Source: Hippophae tibetana
Lineage: Eukaryota; Streptophyta; Magnoliopsida; Rosales; Elaeagnaceae
NCBI GenBank assembly: GCA_037013495.1
Contig: CM072810.1
Location: 75,004,449-75,068,448 of the forward strand
Reading direction: 5' to 3'
DNA length: 64,000 bases
Part shown: in pieces, positions 11,802-25,271 of the stretch
Layout of the letters: each line of letters opens with the position of its first letter
Numbering within the stretch: position 1 is the stretch's first letter
Position numbers and translations under genes: made by a program
The notes under the pieces: model-generated
What the model was told of the DNA's origin: nothing
Seen by the model: only the letters and a program-made list of their open reading frames with translations
Databases searched by the model: none

Positions 11802-12644
11802 CTATAAACGGCCATAACATTTGACTCTTATATCCAAATGACTATTATAATATATCAAGTCGGAACTTCTAACGATTCTTATTATCTGAGCAAGGTTGCA
11901 GAAGAACCTCATATTTTTTATGTCGCATATATTATTATTTTTTATTTGGATTTTGTTCAATGCAACTATAACGAATGTTGAGGTGCCGACCAAAAGTGTG
12001 TTTAAAACTATTCTAAATATTTTCAATATCTATCAAATATTCTCATGATCATACAAATATACTTATTATCCGTCACAATTTATTTTTTTGGAATATAAGA
12101 TTGAAAGATTAGTTTTCGAAGCCATTGACGTATAGCGATTTTCTTTTTTACTGAATTGTTAAATTTAATATGTCTTCTTTTTCATTATTATTTTTATGCT
12201 TTTTTTCTTCACGGATGGATTATGCACATTAGACAACTAAATAGCGACATTAAAGTTGCATTATGTCTAAGGGTTTGTTCCGTATAAAAGAAAATAGTAG
12301 CCTTGGGATGGAGGAAGAATTGATAACATTAACAAAATTATTTTTTAGGAAGATTATTGCTTTCCTTTCTGGCGTTCTTGATTGAATGCTCAAATTCGAC
12401 ATAGAAAAAGAAGTGATCATCCTTTTTGCCATCACATGGTTGGGGGTATGATGGACTTGTTGATGTTTCTTTTGTCTATGGATTTGCTTTTGTAATTATT
12501 TTTGAAACCATCGTATCTTCTTCTTGATCTTTATTTCTATGTTCAATCAATCTTTGTTCTTCGTAAAAAAAAGAGTAGGAAAAAGAGGATTGATTATACT
12601 CTTCATAGTATTAAAAAAGAAAATTTGATAAATAAGAGTTCCAA
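11802..12644 (+). repeat. Monomer u15, class I type I
   Basis: 843 bp. Type I markers: CTTATATCCAAATGAC, GGAACTTCTAACG, ATTATTATTTTTTATTTGG, AATAGCGACATT, TCTGGCGTTC and TGGTTGGGGGTATG. Confidence 0.9.
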
Positions 12645-13487
12645 CTATAAACGGCCATAACTTTTGACTCGTACATCCAAATTACTATTATAATATATCA
12701 AGTCGGGACTTGTAACGATTCCTATTCTCTGACAAAGGTTGCAGAAGAACCTCATATTTTTTAGTCGGATATATTCTTTATTATTTATTTGGATTTTGTT
12801 CAATGCAACTATAACGAATATTGAGGTGCCGACCAAAAGTGTGTTTAAAACTATTCTTAATATTTTCAATATCTATCAAATATTCTCATGGTCATACAAA
12901 TATACTCATTATCCTTCACAATTTATTTTTTTGGAATATATGATTGAAAGATTAGTTTTCGAAGCCATTTACGTATAATGATTTTCTTTTTTACTGAATT
13001 TTTTAAATTTAATATGTCTTATTTTTCATTATTATTTTTATGCTTTTTTTCTTCACGGATGGATTATGCACATTACAACACTAAATAGCCACATTAAAGT
13101 TGCATTATGTCTAAGGGTTTGTTCCGTATAAAAGAAAATAGTAGCCTTGGGATGGAGGAAGAATTGATAACATTAACAAAATTATTTTTTAGGAAGATTA
13201 TTGCTTTTCTTTCTAGGGTTCTTGATTGAATGCTCGACTTCGACATAGAAAAAGAAGTGATCATCCTTTTTTCCATCACAAGGTTGGGGTATTATGGACT
13301 TGTTGATGTTGTTTTTGTCTATGGATTAGCTTTTGTATTTATTTTTGAAACCATCGTATCTTCTTCTTGATCTTTATTTATATGTTCAATCAATCTTTGT
13401 TCTTCGTAAAAAAAAGAGTAGGAAAAAGAGGATTGATTATACTCTTCATAGTATTAAAAAAGAAAATTTGATAAATAAGAGTTCCAA
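12645..13487 (+). repeat. Monomer u16, class I type A
   Basis: 843 bp. First A within the regular nonamer register. Confidence 0.9.
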
Positions 13488-14327
13488 CTATAAACGGCCA
13501 TAACTTTTGACTCGTACATCCAAATTACTATTATAATATATCAAGTCGGGACTTGTAACGATTCCTATTATCTGAGCGAGGTTGCAGAAGAACGTCATAT
13601 TTTTTTTGTGCCATATATTCTTTTTTTTTTTGGATTTTGTTCAATGCAACTATAACGAATATTGAGGTGCCGACCAAAAGTGTGTTTAAAAATACTCTAA
13701 ATATTTTCAATATCTATCAAACATTCTCATGATCATACAAATATAATTATTATCTGTCACAATTTATTTTTTTGGAATATAAGATTTAAAGATTAGTTTT
13801 CGAAGCCATATACGTATAGCGATTTTGTTTTTTACTGAATTGTTAAATTTAATATGTCTTCTTTTTCATTATTATTTTTATGCTTTTTTTCTTCACGGAT
13901 GGATTATGCACATTAGACAACTAAGTAGCCACATTAAAGTTTCATTATGTCTAAGGGTTTGTTCCTTATAAAAGAAAATTGTATCCTTGGGATGGAGGAA
14001 GAACTGATAACATTAACAAAATTATTTTTTAGGAAGATTATTGCTTTTCTTTCTGGGGTTCTTGATTGAATGCTCGACTTCGACATAGAAAAAGAAGTGA
14101 TCATCATTTTTTCCATCACAAGGTTGAGGTATTATGGACTTGTTGATGTTGTTTTTGTCTATGGATTTGCTTTTTTATTTATTTTTGAAACCATCGTATC
14201 TTCTTCTTGATCTTTATTTCTATGTTCAATCAATCTTTGTTCTTCGTAAAAAAAAGAGTAGGAAAAAGAGGATTGATTATACTCTTCATAGTATTAAAAA
14301 AGAAAATTTGATAAATAAGAGTTCCAA
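13488..14327 (+). repeat. Monomer u17, class I type B
   Basis: 840 bp. Standard B, with eleven Ts after GCCATATATTC and TTTTTATGC. Confidence 0.9.
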
Positions 14328-15167
14328 CTATAAACGGCCATAACTTTTGACTCGTACATCCAAATTACTATTATAATATATCAAGTCGGGACTTGTAACG
14401 ATTCCTATTATCTGAGCGAGGTTGCAGAAGAACGTCATATTTTTTTTGTGCCATATATTCTTTTTTTTTTTGGATTTTGTTCAATGCAACTATAACGAAT
14501 ATTGAGGTGCCGACCAAAAGTGTGTTTAAAAATACTCTAAATATTTTCAATATCTATCAAACATTCTCATGATCATACAAATATACTCATTATCTGTCAC
14601 AATTTATTTTTTTGGAATATAAGATTGAAAGATTAGTTTTCGAAGCGATATACGTATAGCGATTTTCTTTTTTACTGAATTGTTAAGTTTAATATGTCTT
14701 CTTTTTCATTATTATTTTTATGTTTTTTTTCTTCACGGATGGATTATGCACATTAGACAACTAAATAGCCACATTAAAGTTTCATTATGTCTAAGGGTTT
14801 GTTCCGTATAAAAGAAAATTGTATCCTTGGGATGGAGGAAGAACTGATAACATTAACAAAATTATTTTTTAGGAAGATTATTGCTTTTCTTTCTGGGGTT
14901 CTTGATTCAATGCTCGACTTCGACATAGAAAAAGAAGTGATCATCATTTTTTCCATCACAAGGTTGAGGTATTATGGACTTGTTGATGTTGTTTTTGTCT
15001 ATGGATTAGCTTTTTTATTTATTTTTGAAACCATCGTATCTTATTCTTGATCTTTATTTCTATTTTCAATCAATCTTTGTTCTTCATAAAAAAAAGAGTA
15101 GGAAAAAGAGGATTGATTATACTCTTCATAGTATTAAAAAAGAAAATTTGATAAATAAGAGTTCCAA
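14328..15167 (+). repeat. Monomer u18, class I type C
   Basis: 840 bp, type C, 7,578 bp after u9. Confidence 0.9.
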
Positions 15168-16010
15168 CTATAAACGGCCATAAATTTTGACTCGTACAAC
15201 CAAATTACTATTAAAATATATCAAGTCGGAACTTGTAACGATTCCTATTATCTGAGCAAGGTTGCAAAAGAACCTCATATTTTTTTTGTCGCATATATTC
15301 TTTTTTTTTATTTGGATTTTGTTCAATGCAACTATAACGAATATTGAGGTACCGACCAAAAGTGTGTTTAAAACTATTCTAAATATTTTCAATATCTATC
15401 AAATATTCTAATGATCATACAAATATACTCATTATCTTTCACAATTTATTTTTTTGGAATATAAGATTGAAAGATTAGTTTTCGAAGCCATTTACGTATA
15501 ATGATTTTCTTTTTTACTGAATTTTTTAAATTTAATATGTCTTATTTTTCATTATTATTTTTATGCTTTTTTTCTTCACGGATGGATTATGCACATTACA
15601 ACACTAAATAGCCCCATTAAGGTTGCATTATGTCTAAGGGTTTGTTCCGTATAAAAGAAAATAGTAGCCTTGGGATGGAGGAAGAACTGATAACATTAAC
15701 AAAATTATTTTTTAGGAAGATTATTGCTTTTCTTTCTGGGGTTCTTGATTGAATGCTCGACTTCGACATAGAAAAAGAAGTGATCATCCTTTTTTCCATC
15801 ACAAGGTTGGGGTATTATGGACTTGTTGATGTTGTTTTTGTCTATGGATTTGCTTTTGTATTTATTTTTGAAACCATCGTATCTTCTTCTTGATCTTTAT
15901 TTCTATGTTCAATCAATCTTTGTTCTTCATAAAAAAGAGAGTAGGAAAAAGAGGATTGATTATACTCTTCATAGTATTAAAAAAGAAAATTTGATAAATA
16001 AGAGTTCCAA
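15168..16010 (+). repeat. Monomer u19, class I type D
   Basis: 843 bp, type D, 7,578 bp after u10. Confidence 0.9.
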
Positions 16011-16853
16011 CTATAAACGGCCATAACTTTTGACTCGTACAACCAAATTACTATTAAAATATATCAAGTCGGAACTTGTAACGATTCCTATTATCTGAGC
16101 AAGGTTGCAAAAGAACCTCATATTTTTTTTGTCGCATATATTCTTTTTTTTTATTTGGATTTTGTTCAATGCAACTATAACGAATATTGAGGTGCCGACC
16201 AAAAGTGTGTTTAAAACTATTCTAAATATTTTCAATATCTATCAAATATTCTAATGATCATACAAATATACTCATTATCCTTCACAATTTATTTTTTTGG
16301 AATATAAGATTGAAAGATTAGTTTTCAAAGCCATTTACGTATAATGATTTTCTTTTTTACTGAATTTTTTAAATTTAATATGTCTTATTTTTCATTATTA
16401 TTTTTATGCTTTTTTTCTTCACGGATGGATTATGCACATTACAACACTAAATAGCCACATTAAAGTTGCATTATGTCTAAGGGTTTGTTCCGTATAAAAG
16501 AAAATAGTAGCCTTGGGATGGAGGAAGAACTGATAACATTAACAAAATTATTTTTTAGGAAGATTATTGCTTTTCTTTCTGGGGTTCTTGATTGAATGCT
16601 CGACTTCGACATAGAAAAATAAGTGATCATCCTTTTTTCCATCATAAGGTTGGGGTATTATGGACTTTTTGATGTTGTTTTTGTCTATGGATTTTCTTTT
16701 GTATTTATTTTTGAAACCATCGTATCTTCTTCTTCATCTTTATTTCTATGTTCAATCAATCTTTGTTCTTCATAAAAAAGAGAGTAGGAAAAAGAGGATT
16801 GATTATACTCTTCATAGTATTAAAAAAGAAAATTTAATAAATAAGAGTTCCAA
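16011..16853 (+). repeat. Monomer u20, class I type E
   Basis: 843 bp, type E. Private substitution GGACTTTTTGATG near 16662. Confidence 0.9.
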
Positions 16854-17693
16854 CTATAAACGGCCATAACTTTTGACTCGTACATCAAAATTACTATTAT
16901 AATATATCAAGTCGGGACTTGTAACGATTCCTATTATTTGAGCGAGGTTGTAGAAGAACGTCATATTTTTTTTGTGGCATATATTCTTTTTTTTTTTGGA
17001 TTTTGTTCAATGCAACTATAACGAATATTGAGGTGCCGACCAAAAGTGTGTTTAAAACTATTCTAAATATTTTCAATATGTGTCAAATATTCTAATGATC
17101 ATACAAATATACTCATTATCCTTCACAATTTATTTTTTTGGAATATAAGATTGAAAGATTAGTTTTCGAAGCCATTTACGTATAACGATTTTCTTTTTTA
17201 CTGAATTGTTAAATTTATTATGTCTTATTTTTCATTATTATTTTTATGCTTTTTTTCTTCATGGATGGATTGTGCACATTACACCACTAAATACCCACAT
17301 TAAAGTTGCATTATGTCTAAGGGTTTGTTCCGTATAAAAGAAAATAGTAGCCTTGGGATGGAGGAAGAACTGATAACATTAACAAAATTATTTTTTAGGA
17401 AGATTATTGCTTTTCTTTCTGGGGTTCTTGATTGAATGCTCAAATTCCACATAGAAAAAGAAGTGATCATCCTTTTTGCCATCACATGGTTGGGGTATGA
17501 TGGACTTGTTGATGTTTCTTTTGTCTATGGATTAGCTTTTGTATTTATTTTTGAAACCATCGTATCTTCTTCTTGATCTTTATTTCCATGTTCAATCAAT
17601 CTTTGTTCTTCCTAAAAAAAAGAGTAGGAAAAAGAGGATTAATTATACTCTTCATAGTATTAAGAAATAAAATTTGATAAATAAGAGTTCCAA
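16854..17693 (+). repeat. Monomer u21, class I type F
   Basis: 840 bp, type F. Shares TTCATGGATGG and ATTTCCATGTTC with u12. Confidence 0.9.
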
Positions 17694-18535
17694 CTATAAA
17701 CGGCCATAACATTTGACTCTTTTATCCAAATTACTATTATAATATATCAAGTCGGAACTTGTAACGATTCCTATTATCTCAGCAAGGTTGCAAAAGAACC
17801 TCATATTTTTTTTGTGGCATATATTCTTTTTTTTTATTTGGATTTTGTTCAATGCAACTATAACGAATATTGAGGTGCCGACCAAAAGTGTGTTTAAAAC
17901 TATTCTAAATATTTTCAATATCTATCAAATATTCTAATGATCATACAAATATACTCATTATCCTTCAAAATTTATTTTTTTGGAATATAAGATTGAAAGA
18001 TTAGTTTTCGAAGCCATTGACGTATAGCGATTTTCTGTTTTAGTGAATTGTTAAATTTAATATGTCTTCTTTTTCATTATTATTTTTATGCTTTTTTTCT
18101 TCACGGATGGATTATGCACATTAGACAACTAAATAGCCACATTAAAGTTGCATTATGTATAAGGGTTTGTTCCGTATAAAAGAAAATAGTACCCTTGGGA
18201 TGGAGGAAGAATTGATAACATTAACAAAATTATTTTTTAGGAAGATTATTGCTTTTCTTTCTGGGGTTCTTGATTGAATGCTCGACTTCGACATAGAAAA
18301 AGAAGTGATCATCATTTTTTCCATCACAAGGTTGAGGTATTATGGACTTGTTGATGTTGTTTTTGTCTATGGATTTGCTTTTTTATTTATTTTTGAAACC
18401 ATCGTATCTTCTTCTTGATCTTTATTTCTATTTTCAATCAATCTTTGTTCTTCATAAAAAAAAGAGTAGGAAAAAGAGGATTGATTATACTCTTCATAGT
18501 ATTAAAAAAGAAAATTTGATAAATAAGAGTTCCAA
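17694..18535 (+). repeat. Monomer u22, class I type G
   Basis: 842 bp, type G. Second and last G in the window. Confidence 0.9.
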
Positions 18536-19379
18536 CTATAAACGGCCATAACTTTTGACTCGTACAACCAAATTACTATTATAATATATCAAGTCGGAAC
18601 TTGTAACGATTCCTATTATCTCAGCAAGGTTGCAAAAGAACCTCATATTTTTTTTGTCGCATATATTCTTTTTTTTTTATTTGGATTTTGTTCAATGCAA
18701 GTATAACGAATATTGAGGTGCCGACCAAAAGTGTGTTTAAAACTATTCTAAATATTTTCAATATCTATCAAATATTCTAATGATCATACAAATATACTCA
18801 TTATCCTTCACAATTTATTTTTTTGGAATATAAGATTGAAAGATTAGTTTTCGAAGCCATTTACGTATAATGATTTTCTTTTTTACTGAATTTTTTAAAT
18901 TTAATATGTCTTAATTTGCATTATTATTTTTATGCTTTTTTTCTTCACGGATGGATTATGCACATTACAACACTAAATAGCCACATTAAAGTTGCATTAC
19001 GTCTAAGGGTTTGTTCCGTATAAAAGAAAATAGTAGCCTTGGGATGGAGGAAGAACTGATAACATTAACAAAATTATTTTTTAGGAAGATTATTGCTTTT
19101 CTTTCTGGGGTTCTTGATTGAATGCTCAAATTCGACATAGAAAAAGAAGTGATCATCCTTTTTACCATCACATGGTTGGGGTATGATGGACTTGTTGATG
19201 TTTCTTTTGTCTATGGATTTGCTTTTGTATTTATTTTTGAAACCATCGTATCTTCTTCTTGATCTTTATTTCTATGTTCAATCAATCTTTGTTCTTCCTA
19301 AAAAAAAGAGTAGGAAAAAGTGGATTAATTATACTCTTCATAGTATTAAGAAATAAAATTTGATAAATAAGAGTTCCAA
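18536..19379 (+). repeat. Monomer u23, class I type H
   Basis: 844 bp, type H. Has ACTCTTCATAG, whereas u14 has ACTCTTCTTAG. Confidence 0.9.
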
Positions 19380-20222
19380 CTATAAACGGCCATAACATTT
19401 GACTCTTATATCCAAATGACTATTATAATATATCAAGTCGGAACTTCTAACGATTCTTATTATCTGAGCAAGGTTGCAGAAGAACCTCATATTTTTTATG
19501 TCGCATATATTATTATTTTTTATTTGGATTTTGTTCAATGCAACTATAACGAATGTTGAGGTGCCGACCAAAAGTGTGTTTAAAACTATTCTAAATATTT
19601 TCAATATCTATCAAATATTCTCATGATCATACAAATATACTTATTATCCGTCACAATTTATTTTTTTGGAATATAAGATTGAAAGATTAGTTTTCGAAGC
19701 CATTGACGTATAGCGATTTTCTTTTTTACTGAATTGTTAAATTTAATATGTCTTCTTTTTCATTATTATTTTTATGCTTTTTTTCTTCACGGATGGATTA
19801 TGCACATTAGACAACTAAATAGCGACATTAAAGTTGCATTATGTCTAAGGGTTTGTTCCGTATAAAAGAAAATAGTAGCCTTGGGATGGAGGAAGAATTG
19901 ATAACATTAACAAAATTATTTTTTAGGAAGATTATTGCTTTCCTTTCTGGCGTTCTTGATTGAATGCTCAAATTCGACATAGAAAAAGAAGTGATCATCC
20001 TTTTTGCCATCACATGGTTGGGGGTATGATGGACTTGTTGATGTTTCTTTTGTCTATGGATTTGCTTTTGTAATTATTTTTGAAACCATCGTATCTTCTT
20101 CTTGATCTTTATTTCTATGTTCAATCAATCTTTGTTCTTCGTAAAAAAAAGAGTAGGAAAAAGAGGATTGATTATACTCTTCATAGTATTAAAAAAGAAA
20201 ATTTGATAAATAAGAGTTCCAA
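19380..20222 (+). repeat. Monomer u24, class I type I
   Basis: 843 bp, type I, 7,578 bp after u15. Confidence 0.9.
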
Positions 20223-21065
20223 CTATAAACGGCCATAACTTTTGACTCGTACATCCAAATTACTATTATAATATATCAAGTCGGGACTTGTAACGATTCC
20301 TATTCTCTGACAAAGGTTGCAGAAGAACCTCATATTTTTTAGTCGGATATATTCTTTATTATTTATTTGGATTTTGTTCAATGCAACTATAACGAATATT
20401 GAGGTGCCGACCAAAAGTGTGTTTAAAACTATTCTTAATATTTTCAATATCTATCAAATATTCTCATGGTCATACAAATATACTCATTATCCTTCACAAT
20501 TTATTTTTTTGGAATATATGATTGAAAGATTAGTTTTCGAAGCCATTTACGTATAATGATTTTCTTTTTTACTGAATTTTTTAAATTTAATATGTCTTAT
20601 TTTTCATTATTATTTTTATGCTTTTTTTCTTCACGGATGGATTATGCACATTACAACACTAAATAGCCACATTAAAGTTGCATTATGTCTAAGGGTTTGT
20701 TCCGTATAAAAGAAAATAGTAGCCTTGGGATGGAGGAAGAATTGATAACATTAACAAAATTATTTTTTAGGAAGATTATTGCTTTTCTTTCTAGGGTTCT
20801 TGATTGAATGCTCGACTTCGACATAGAAAAAGAAGTGATCATCCTTTTTTCCATCACAAGGTTGGGGTATTATGGACTTGTTGATGTTGTTTTTGTCTAT
20901 GGATTAGCTTTTGTATTTATTTTTGAAACCATCGTATCTTCTTCTTGATCTTTATTTATATGTTCAATCAATCTTTGTTCTTCGTAAAAAAAAGAGTAGG
21001 AAAAAGAGGATTGATTATACTCTTCATAGTATTAAAAAAGAAAATTTGATAAATAAGAGTTCCAA
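20223..21065 (+). repeat. Monomer u25, class I type A
   Basis: 843 bp, type A, start of the third nonamer copy. Confidence 0.9.
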
Positions 21066-21905
21066 CTATAAACGGCCATAACTTTTGACTCGTACATCCA
21101 AATTACTATTATAATATATCAAGTCGGGACTTGTAACGATTCCTATTATCTGAGCGAGGTTGCAGAAGAACGTCATATTTTTTTTGTGCCATATATTCTT
21201 TTTTTTTTTGGATTTTGTTCAATGCAACTATAACGAATATTGAGGTGCCGACCAAAAGTGTGTTTAAAAATACTCTAAATATTTTCAATATCTATCAAAC
21301 ATTCTCATGATCATACAAATATAATTATTATCTGTCACAATTTATTTTTTTGGAATATAAGATTTAAAGATTAGTTTTCGAAGCCATATACGTATAGCGA
21401 TTTTGTTTTTTACTGAATTGTTAAATTTAATATGTCTTCTTTTTCATTATTATTTTTATGCTTTTTTTCTTCACGGATGGATTATGCACATTAGACAACT
21501 AAGTAGCCACATTAAAGTTTCATTATGTCTAAGGGTTTGTTCCTTATAAAAGAAAATTGTATCCTTGGGATGGAGGAAGAACTGATAACATTAACAAAAT
21601 TATTTTTTAGGAAGATTATTGCTTTTCTTTCTGGGGTTCTTGATTGAATGCTCGACTTCGACATAGAAAAAGAAGTGATCATCATTTTTTCCATCACAAG
21701 GTTGAGGTATTATGGACTTGTTGATGTTGTTTTTGTCTATGGATTTGCTTTTTTATTTATTTTTGAAACCATCGTATCTTCTTCTTGATCTTTATTTCTA
21801 TGTTCAATCAATCTTTGTTCTTCGTAAAAAAAAGAGTAGGAAAAAGAGGATTGATTATACTCTTCATAGTATTAAAAAAGAAAATTTGATAAATAAGAGT
21901 TCCAA
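21066..21905 (+). repeat. Monomer u26, class I type B
   Basis: 840 bp, standard B like u17. Confidence 0.9.
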
Positions 21906-22745
21906 CTATAAACGGCCATAACTTTTGACTCGTACATCCAAATTACTATTATAATATATCAAGTCGGGACTTGTAACGATTCCTATTATCTGAGCGAGGT
22001 TGCAGAAGAACGTCATATTTTTTTTGTGCCATATATTCTTTTTTTTTTTGGATTTTGTTCAATGCAACTATAACGAATATTGAGGTGCCGACCAAAAGTG
22101 TGTTTAAAAATACTCTAAATATTTTCAATATCTATCAAACATTCTCATGATCATACAAATATACTCATTATCTGTCACAATTTATTTTTTTGGAATATAA
22201 GATTGAAAGATTAGTTTTCGAAGCGATATACGTATAGCGATTTTCTTTTTTACTGAATTGTTAAGTTTAATATGTCTTCTTTTTCATTATTATTTTTATG
22301 TTTTTTTTCTTCACGGATGGATTATGCACATTAGACAACTAAATAGCCACATTAAAGTTTCATTATGTCTAAGGGTTTGTTCCGTATAAAAGAAAATTGT
22401 ATCCTTGGGATGGAGGAAGAACTGATAACATTAACAAAATTATTTTTTAGGAAGATTATTGCTTTTCTTTCTGGGGTTCTTGATTCAATGCTCGACTTCG
22501 ACATAGAAAAAGAAGTGATCATCATTTTTTCCATCACAAGGTTGAGGTATTATGGACTTGTTGATGTTGTTTTTGTCTATGGATTAGCTTTTTTATTTAT
22601 TTTTGAAACCATCGTATCTTATTCTTGATCTTTATTTCTATTTTCAATCAATCTTTGTTCTTCATAAAAAAAAGAGTAGGAAAAAGAGGATTGATTATAC
22701 TCTTCATAGTATTAAAAAAGAAAATTTGATAAATAAGAGTTCCAA
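21906..22745 (+). repeat. Monomer u27, class I type C
   Basis: 840 bp, type C, last C in the window. Confidence 0.9.
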
Positions 22746-23588
22746 CTATAAACGGCCATAAATTTTGACTCGTACAACCAAATTACTATTAAAATATATC
22801 AAGTCGGAACTTGTAACGATTCCTATTATCTGAGCAAGGTTGCAAAAGAACCTCATATTTTTTTTGTCGCATATATTCTTTTTTTTTATTTGGATTTTGT
22901 TCAATGCAACTATAACGAATATTGAGGTACCGACCAAAAGTGTGTTTAAAACTATTCTAAATATTTTCAATATCTATCAAATATTCTAATGATCATACAA
23001 ATATACTCATTATCCTTCACAATTTATTTTTTTGGAATATAAGATTGAAAGATTAGTTTTCGAAGCCATTTACGTATAATGATTTTCTTTTTTACTGAAT
23101 TTTTTAAATTTAATATGTCTTATTTTTCATTATTATTTTTATGCTTTTTTTCTTCACGGATGGATTATGCACATTACAACACTAAATAGCCCCATTAAGG
23201 TTGCATTATGTCTAAGGGTTTGTTCCGTATAAAAGAAAATAGTAGCCTTGGGATGGAGGAAGAACTGATAACATTAACAAAATTATTTTTTAGGAAGATT
23301 ATTGCTTTTCTTTCTGGGGTTCTTGATTGAATGCTCGACTTCGACATAGAAAAAGAAGTGATCATCCTTTTTTCCATCACAAGGTTGGGGTATTATGGAC
23401 TTGTTGATGTTGTTTTTGTCTATGGATTTGCTTTTGTATTTATTTTTGAAACCATCGTATCTTCTTCTTGATCTTTATTTCTATGTTCAATCAATCTTTG
23501 TTCTTCATAAAAAAGAGAGTAGGAAAAAGAGGATTGATTATACTCTTCATAGTATTAAAAAAGAAAATTTGATAAATAAGAGTTCCAA
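22746..23588 (+). repeat. Monomer u28, class I type D
   Basis: 843 bp, type D. Reads ATTATCCTTCAC where the other D copies have ATTATCTTTCAC. Confidence 0.9.
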
Positions 23589-24431
23589 CTATAAACAGCC
23601 ATAACTTTTGACTCGTACAACCAAATTACTATTAAAATATATCAAGTCGGAACTTGTAACGATTCCTATTATCTGAGCAAGGTTGCAAAAGAACCTCATA
23701 TTTTTTTTGTCGCATATATTCTTTTTTTTTATTTGGATTTTGTTCAATGCAACTATAACGAATATTGAGGTGCCGACCAAAAGTGTGTTTAAAACTATTC
23801 TAAATATTTTCAATATCTATCAAATATTCTAATGATCATACAAATATACTCATTATCCTTCACAATTTATTTTTTTGGAATATAAGATTGAAAGATTAGT
23901 TTTCAAAGCCATTTACGTATAATGATTTTCTTTTTTACTGAATTTTTTAAATTTAATATGTCTTATTTTTCATTATTATTTTTATGCTTTTTTTCTTCAC
24001 GGATGGATTATGCACATTACAACACTAAATAGCCACATTAAAGTTGCATTATGTCTAAGGGTTTGTTCCGTATAAAAGAAAATAGTAGCCTTGGGATGGA
24101 GGAAGAACTGATAACATTAACAAAATTATTTTTTAGGAAGATTATTGCTTTTCTTTCTGGGGTTCTTGATTGAATGCTCGACTTCGACATAGAAAAATAA
24201 GTGATCATCCTTTTTTCCATCATAAGGTTGGGGTATTATGGACTTGTTGATGTTGTTTTTGTCTATGGATTTTCTTTTGTATTTATTTTTGAAACCATCG
24301 TATCTTCTTCTTCATCTTTATTTCTATGTTCAATCAATCTTTGTTCTTCATAAAAAAGAGAGTAGGAAAAAGAGGATTGATTATACTCTTCATAGTATTA
24401 AAAAAGAAAATTTAATAAATAAGAGTTCCAA
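23589..24431 (+). repeat. Monomer u29, class I type E
   Basis: 843 bp, type E, with private ATAAACAGCC in the anchor. Confidence 0.9.
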
Positions 24432-25271
24432 CTATAAACGGCCATAACTTTTGACTCGTACATCAAAATTACTATTATAATATATCAAGTCGGGACTTGT
24501 AACGATTCCTATTATTTGAGCGAGGTTGTAGAAGAACGTCATATTTTTTTTGTGGCATATATTCTTTTTTTTTTTGGATTTTGTTCAATGCAACTATAAC
24601 GAATATTGAGGTGCCGACCAAAAGTGTGTTTAAAACTATTCTAAATATTTTCAATATGTGTCAAATATTCTAATGATCATACAAATATACTCATTATCCT
24701 TCACAATTTATTTTTTTGGAATATAAGATTGAAAGATTAGTTTTCGAAGCCATTTACGTATAACGATTTTCTTTTTTACTGAATTGTTAAATTTATTATG
24801 TCTTATTTTTCATTATTATTTTTATGCTTTTTTTCTTCACGGATGGATTGTGCACATTACACCACTAAATACCCACATTAAAGTTGCATTATGTCTAAGG
24901 GTTTGTTCCGTATAAAAGAAAATAGTAGCCTTGGGATGGAGGAAGAACTGATAACATTAACAAAATTATTTTTTAGGAAGATTATTGCTTTTCTTTCTGG
25001 GGTTCTTGATTGAATGCTCAAATTCCACATAGAAAAAGAAGTGATCATCCTTTTTGCCATCACATGGTTGGGGTATGATGGACTTGTTGATGTTTCTTTT
25101 GTCTATGGATTAGCTTTTGTATTTATTTTTGAAACCATCGTATCTTCTTCTTGATCTTTATTTCTATGTTCAATCAATCTTTGTTCTTCCTAAAAAAAAG
25201 AGTAGGAAAAAGAGGATTAATTATACTCTTCATAGTATTAAGAAACAAAATTTGATAAATAAGAGTTCCAA
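24432..25271 (+). repeat. Monomer u30, class I type F
   Basis: 840 bp, type F, but with TTCACGGATGG and ATTTCTATGTTC where u12 and u21 have TTCATGGATGG and ATTTCCATGTTC. Last nonamer member. Confidence 0.9.

Larger units (their letters stand above)
5912..25271 (+). repeat. Nonamer higher-order repeat ABCDEFGHI, 7,578-bp period
   Basis: Monomer starts 6750, 7590, 8433, 9276, 10116, 10958, 11802 and 12645 recur exactly 7,578 bp later at 14328, 15168, 16011, 16854, 17694, 18536, 19380 and 20223. A third partial copy follows to 24432. The stretch is BCDEFGHI, then ABCDEFGHI, then ABCDEF. Copies look nearly identical by eye; examples of the rare differences are ACTCTTCTTAG at 10912 against ACTCTTCATAG in the next copy, GGACTTTTTGATG at 16662, and ATAAACAGCC at 23592. 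The period is broken at 25272, where a G monomer is expected but a J monomer is found. Confidence 0.92.
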
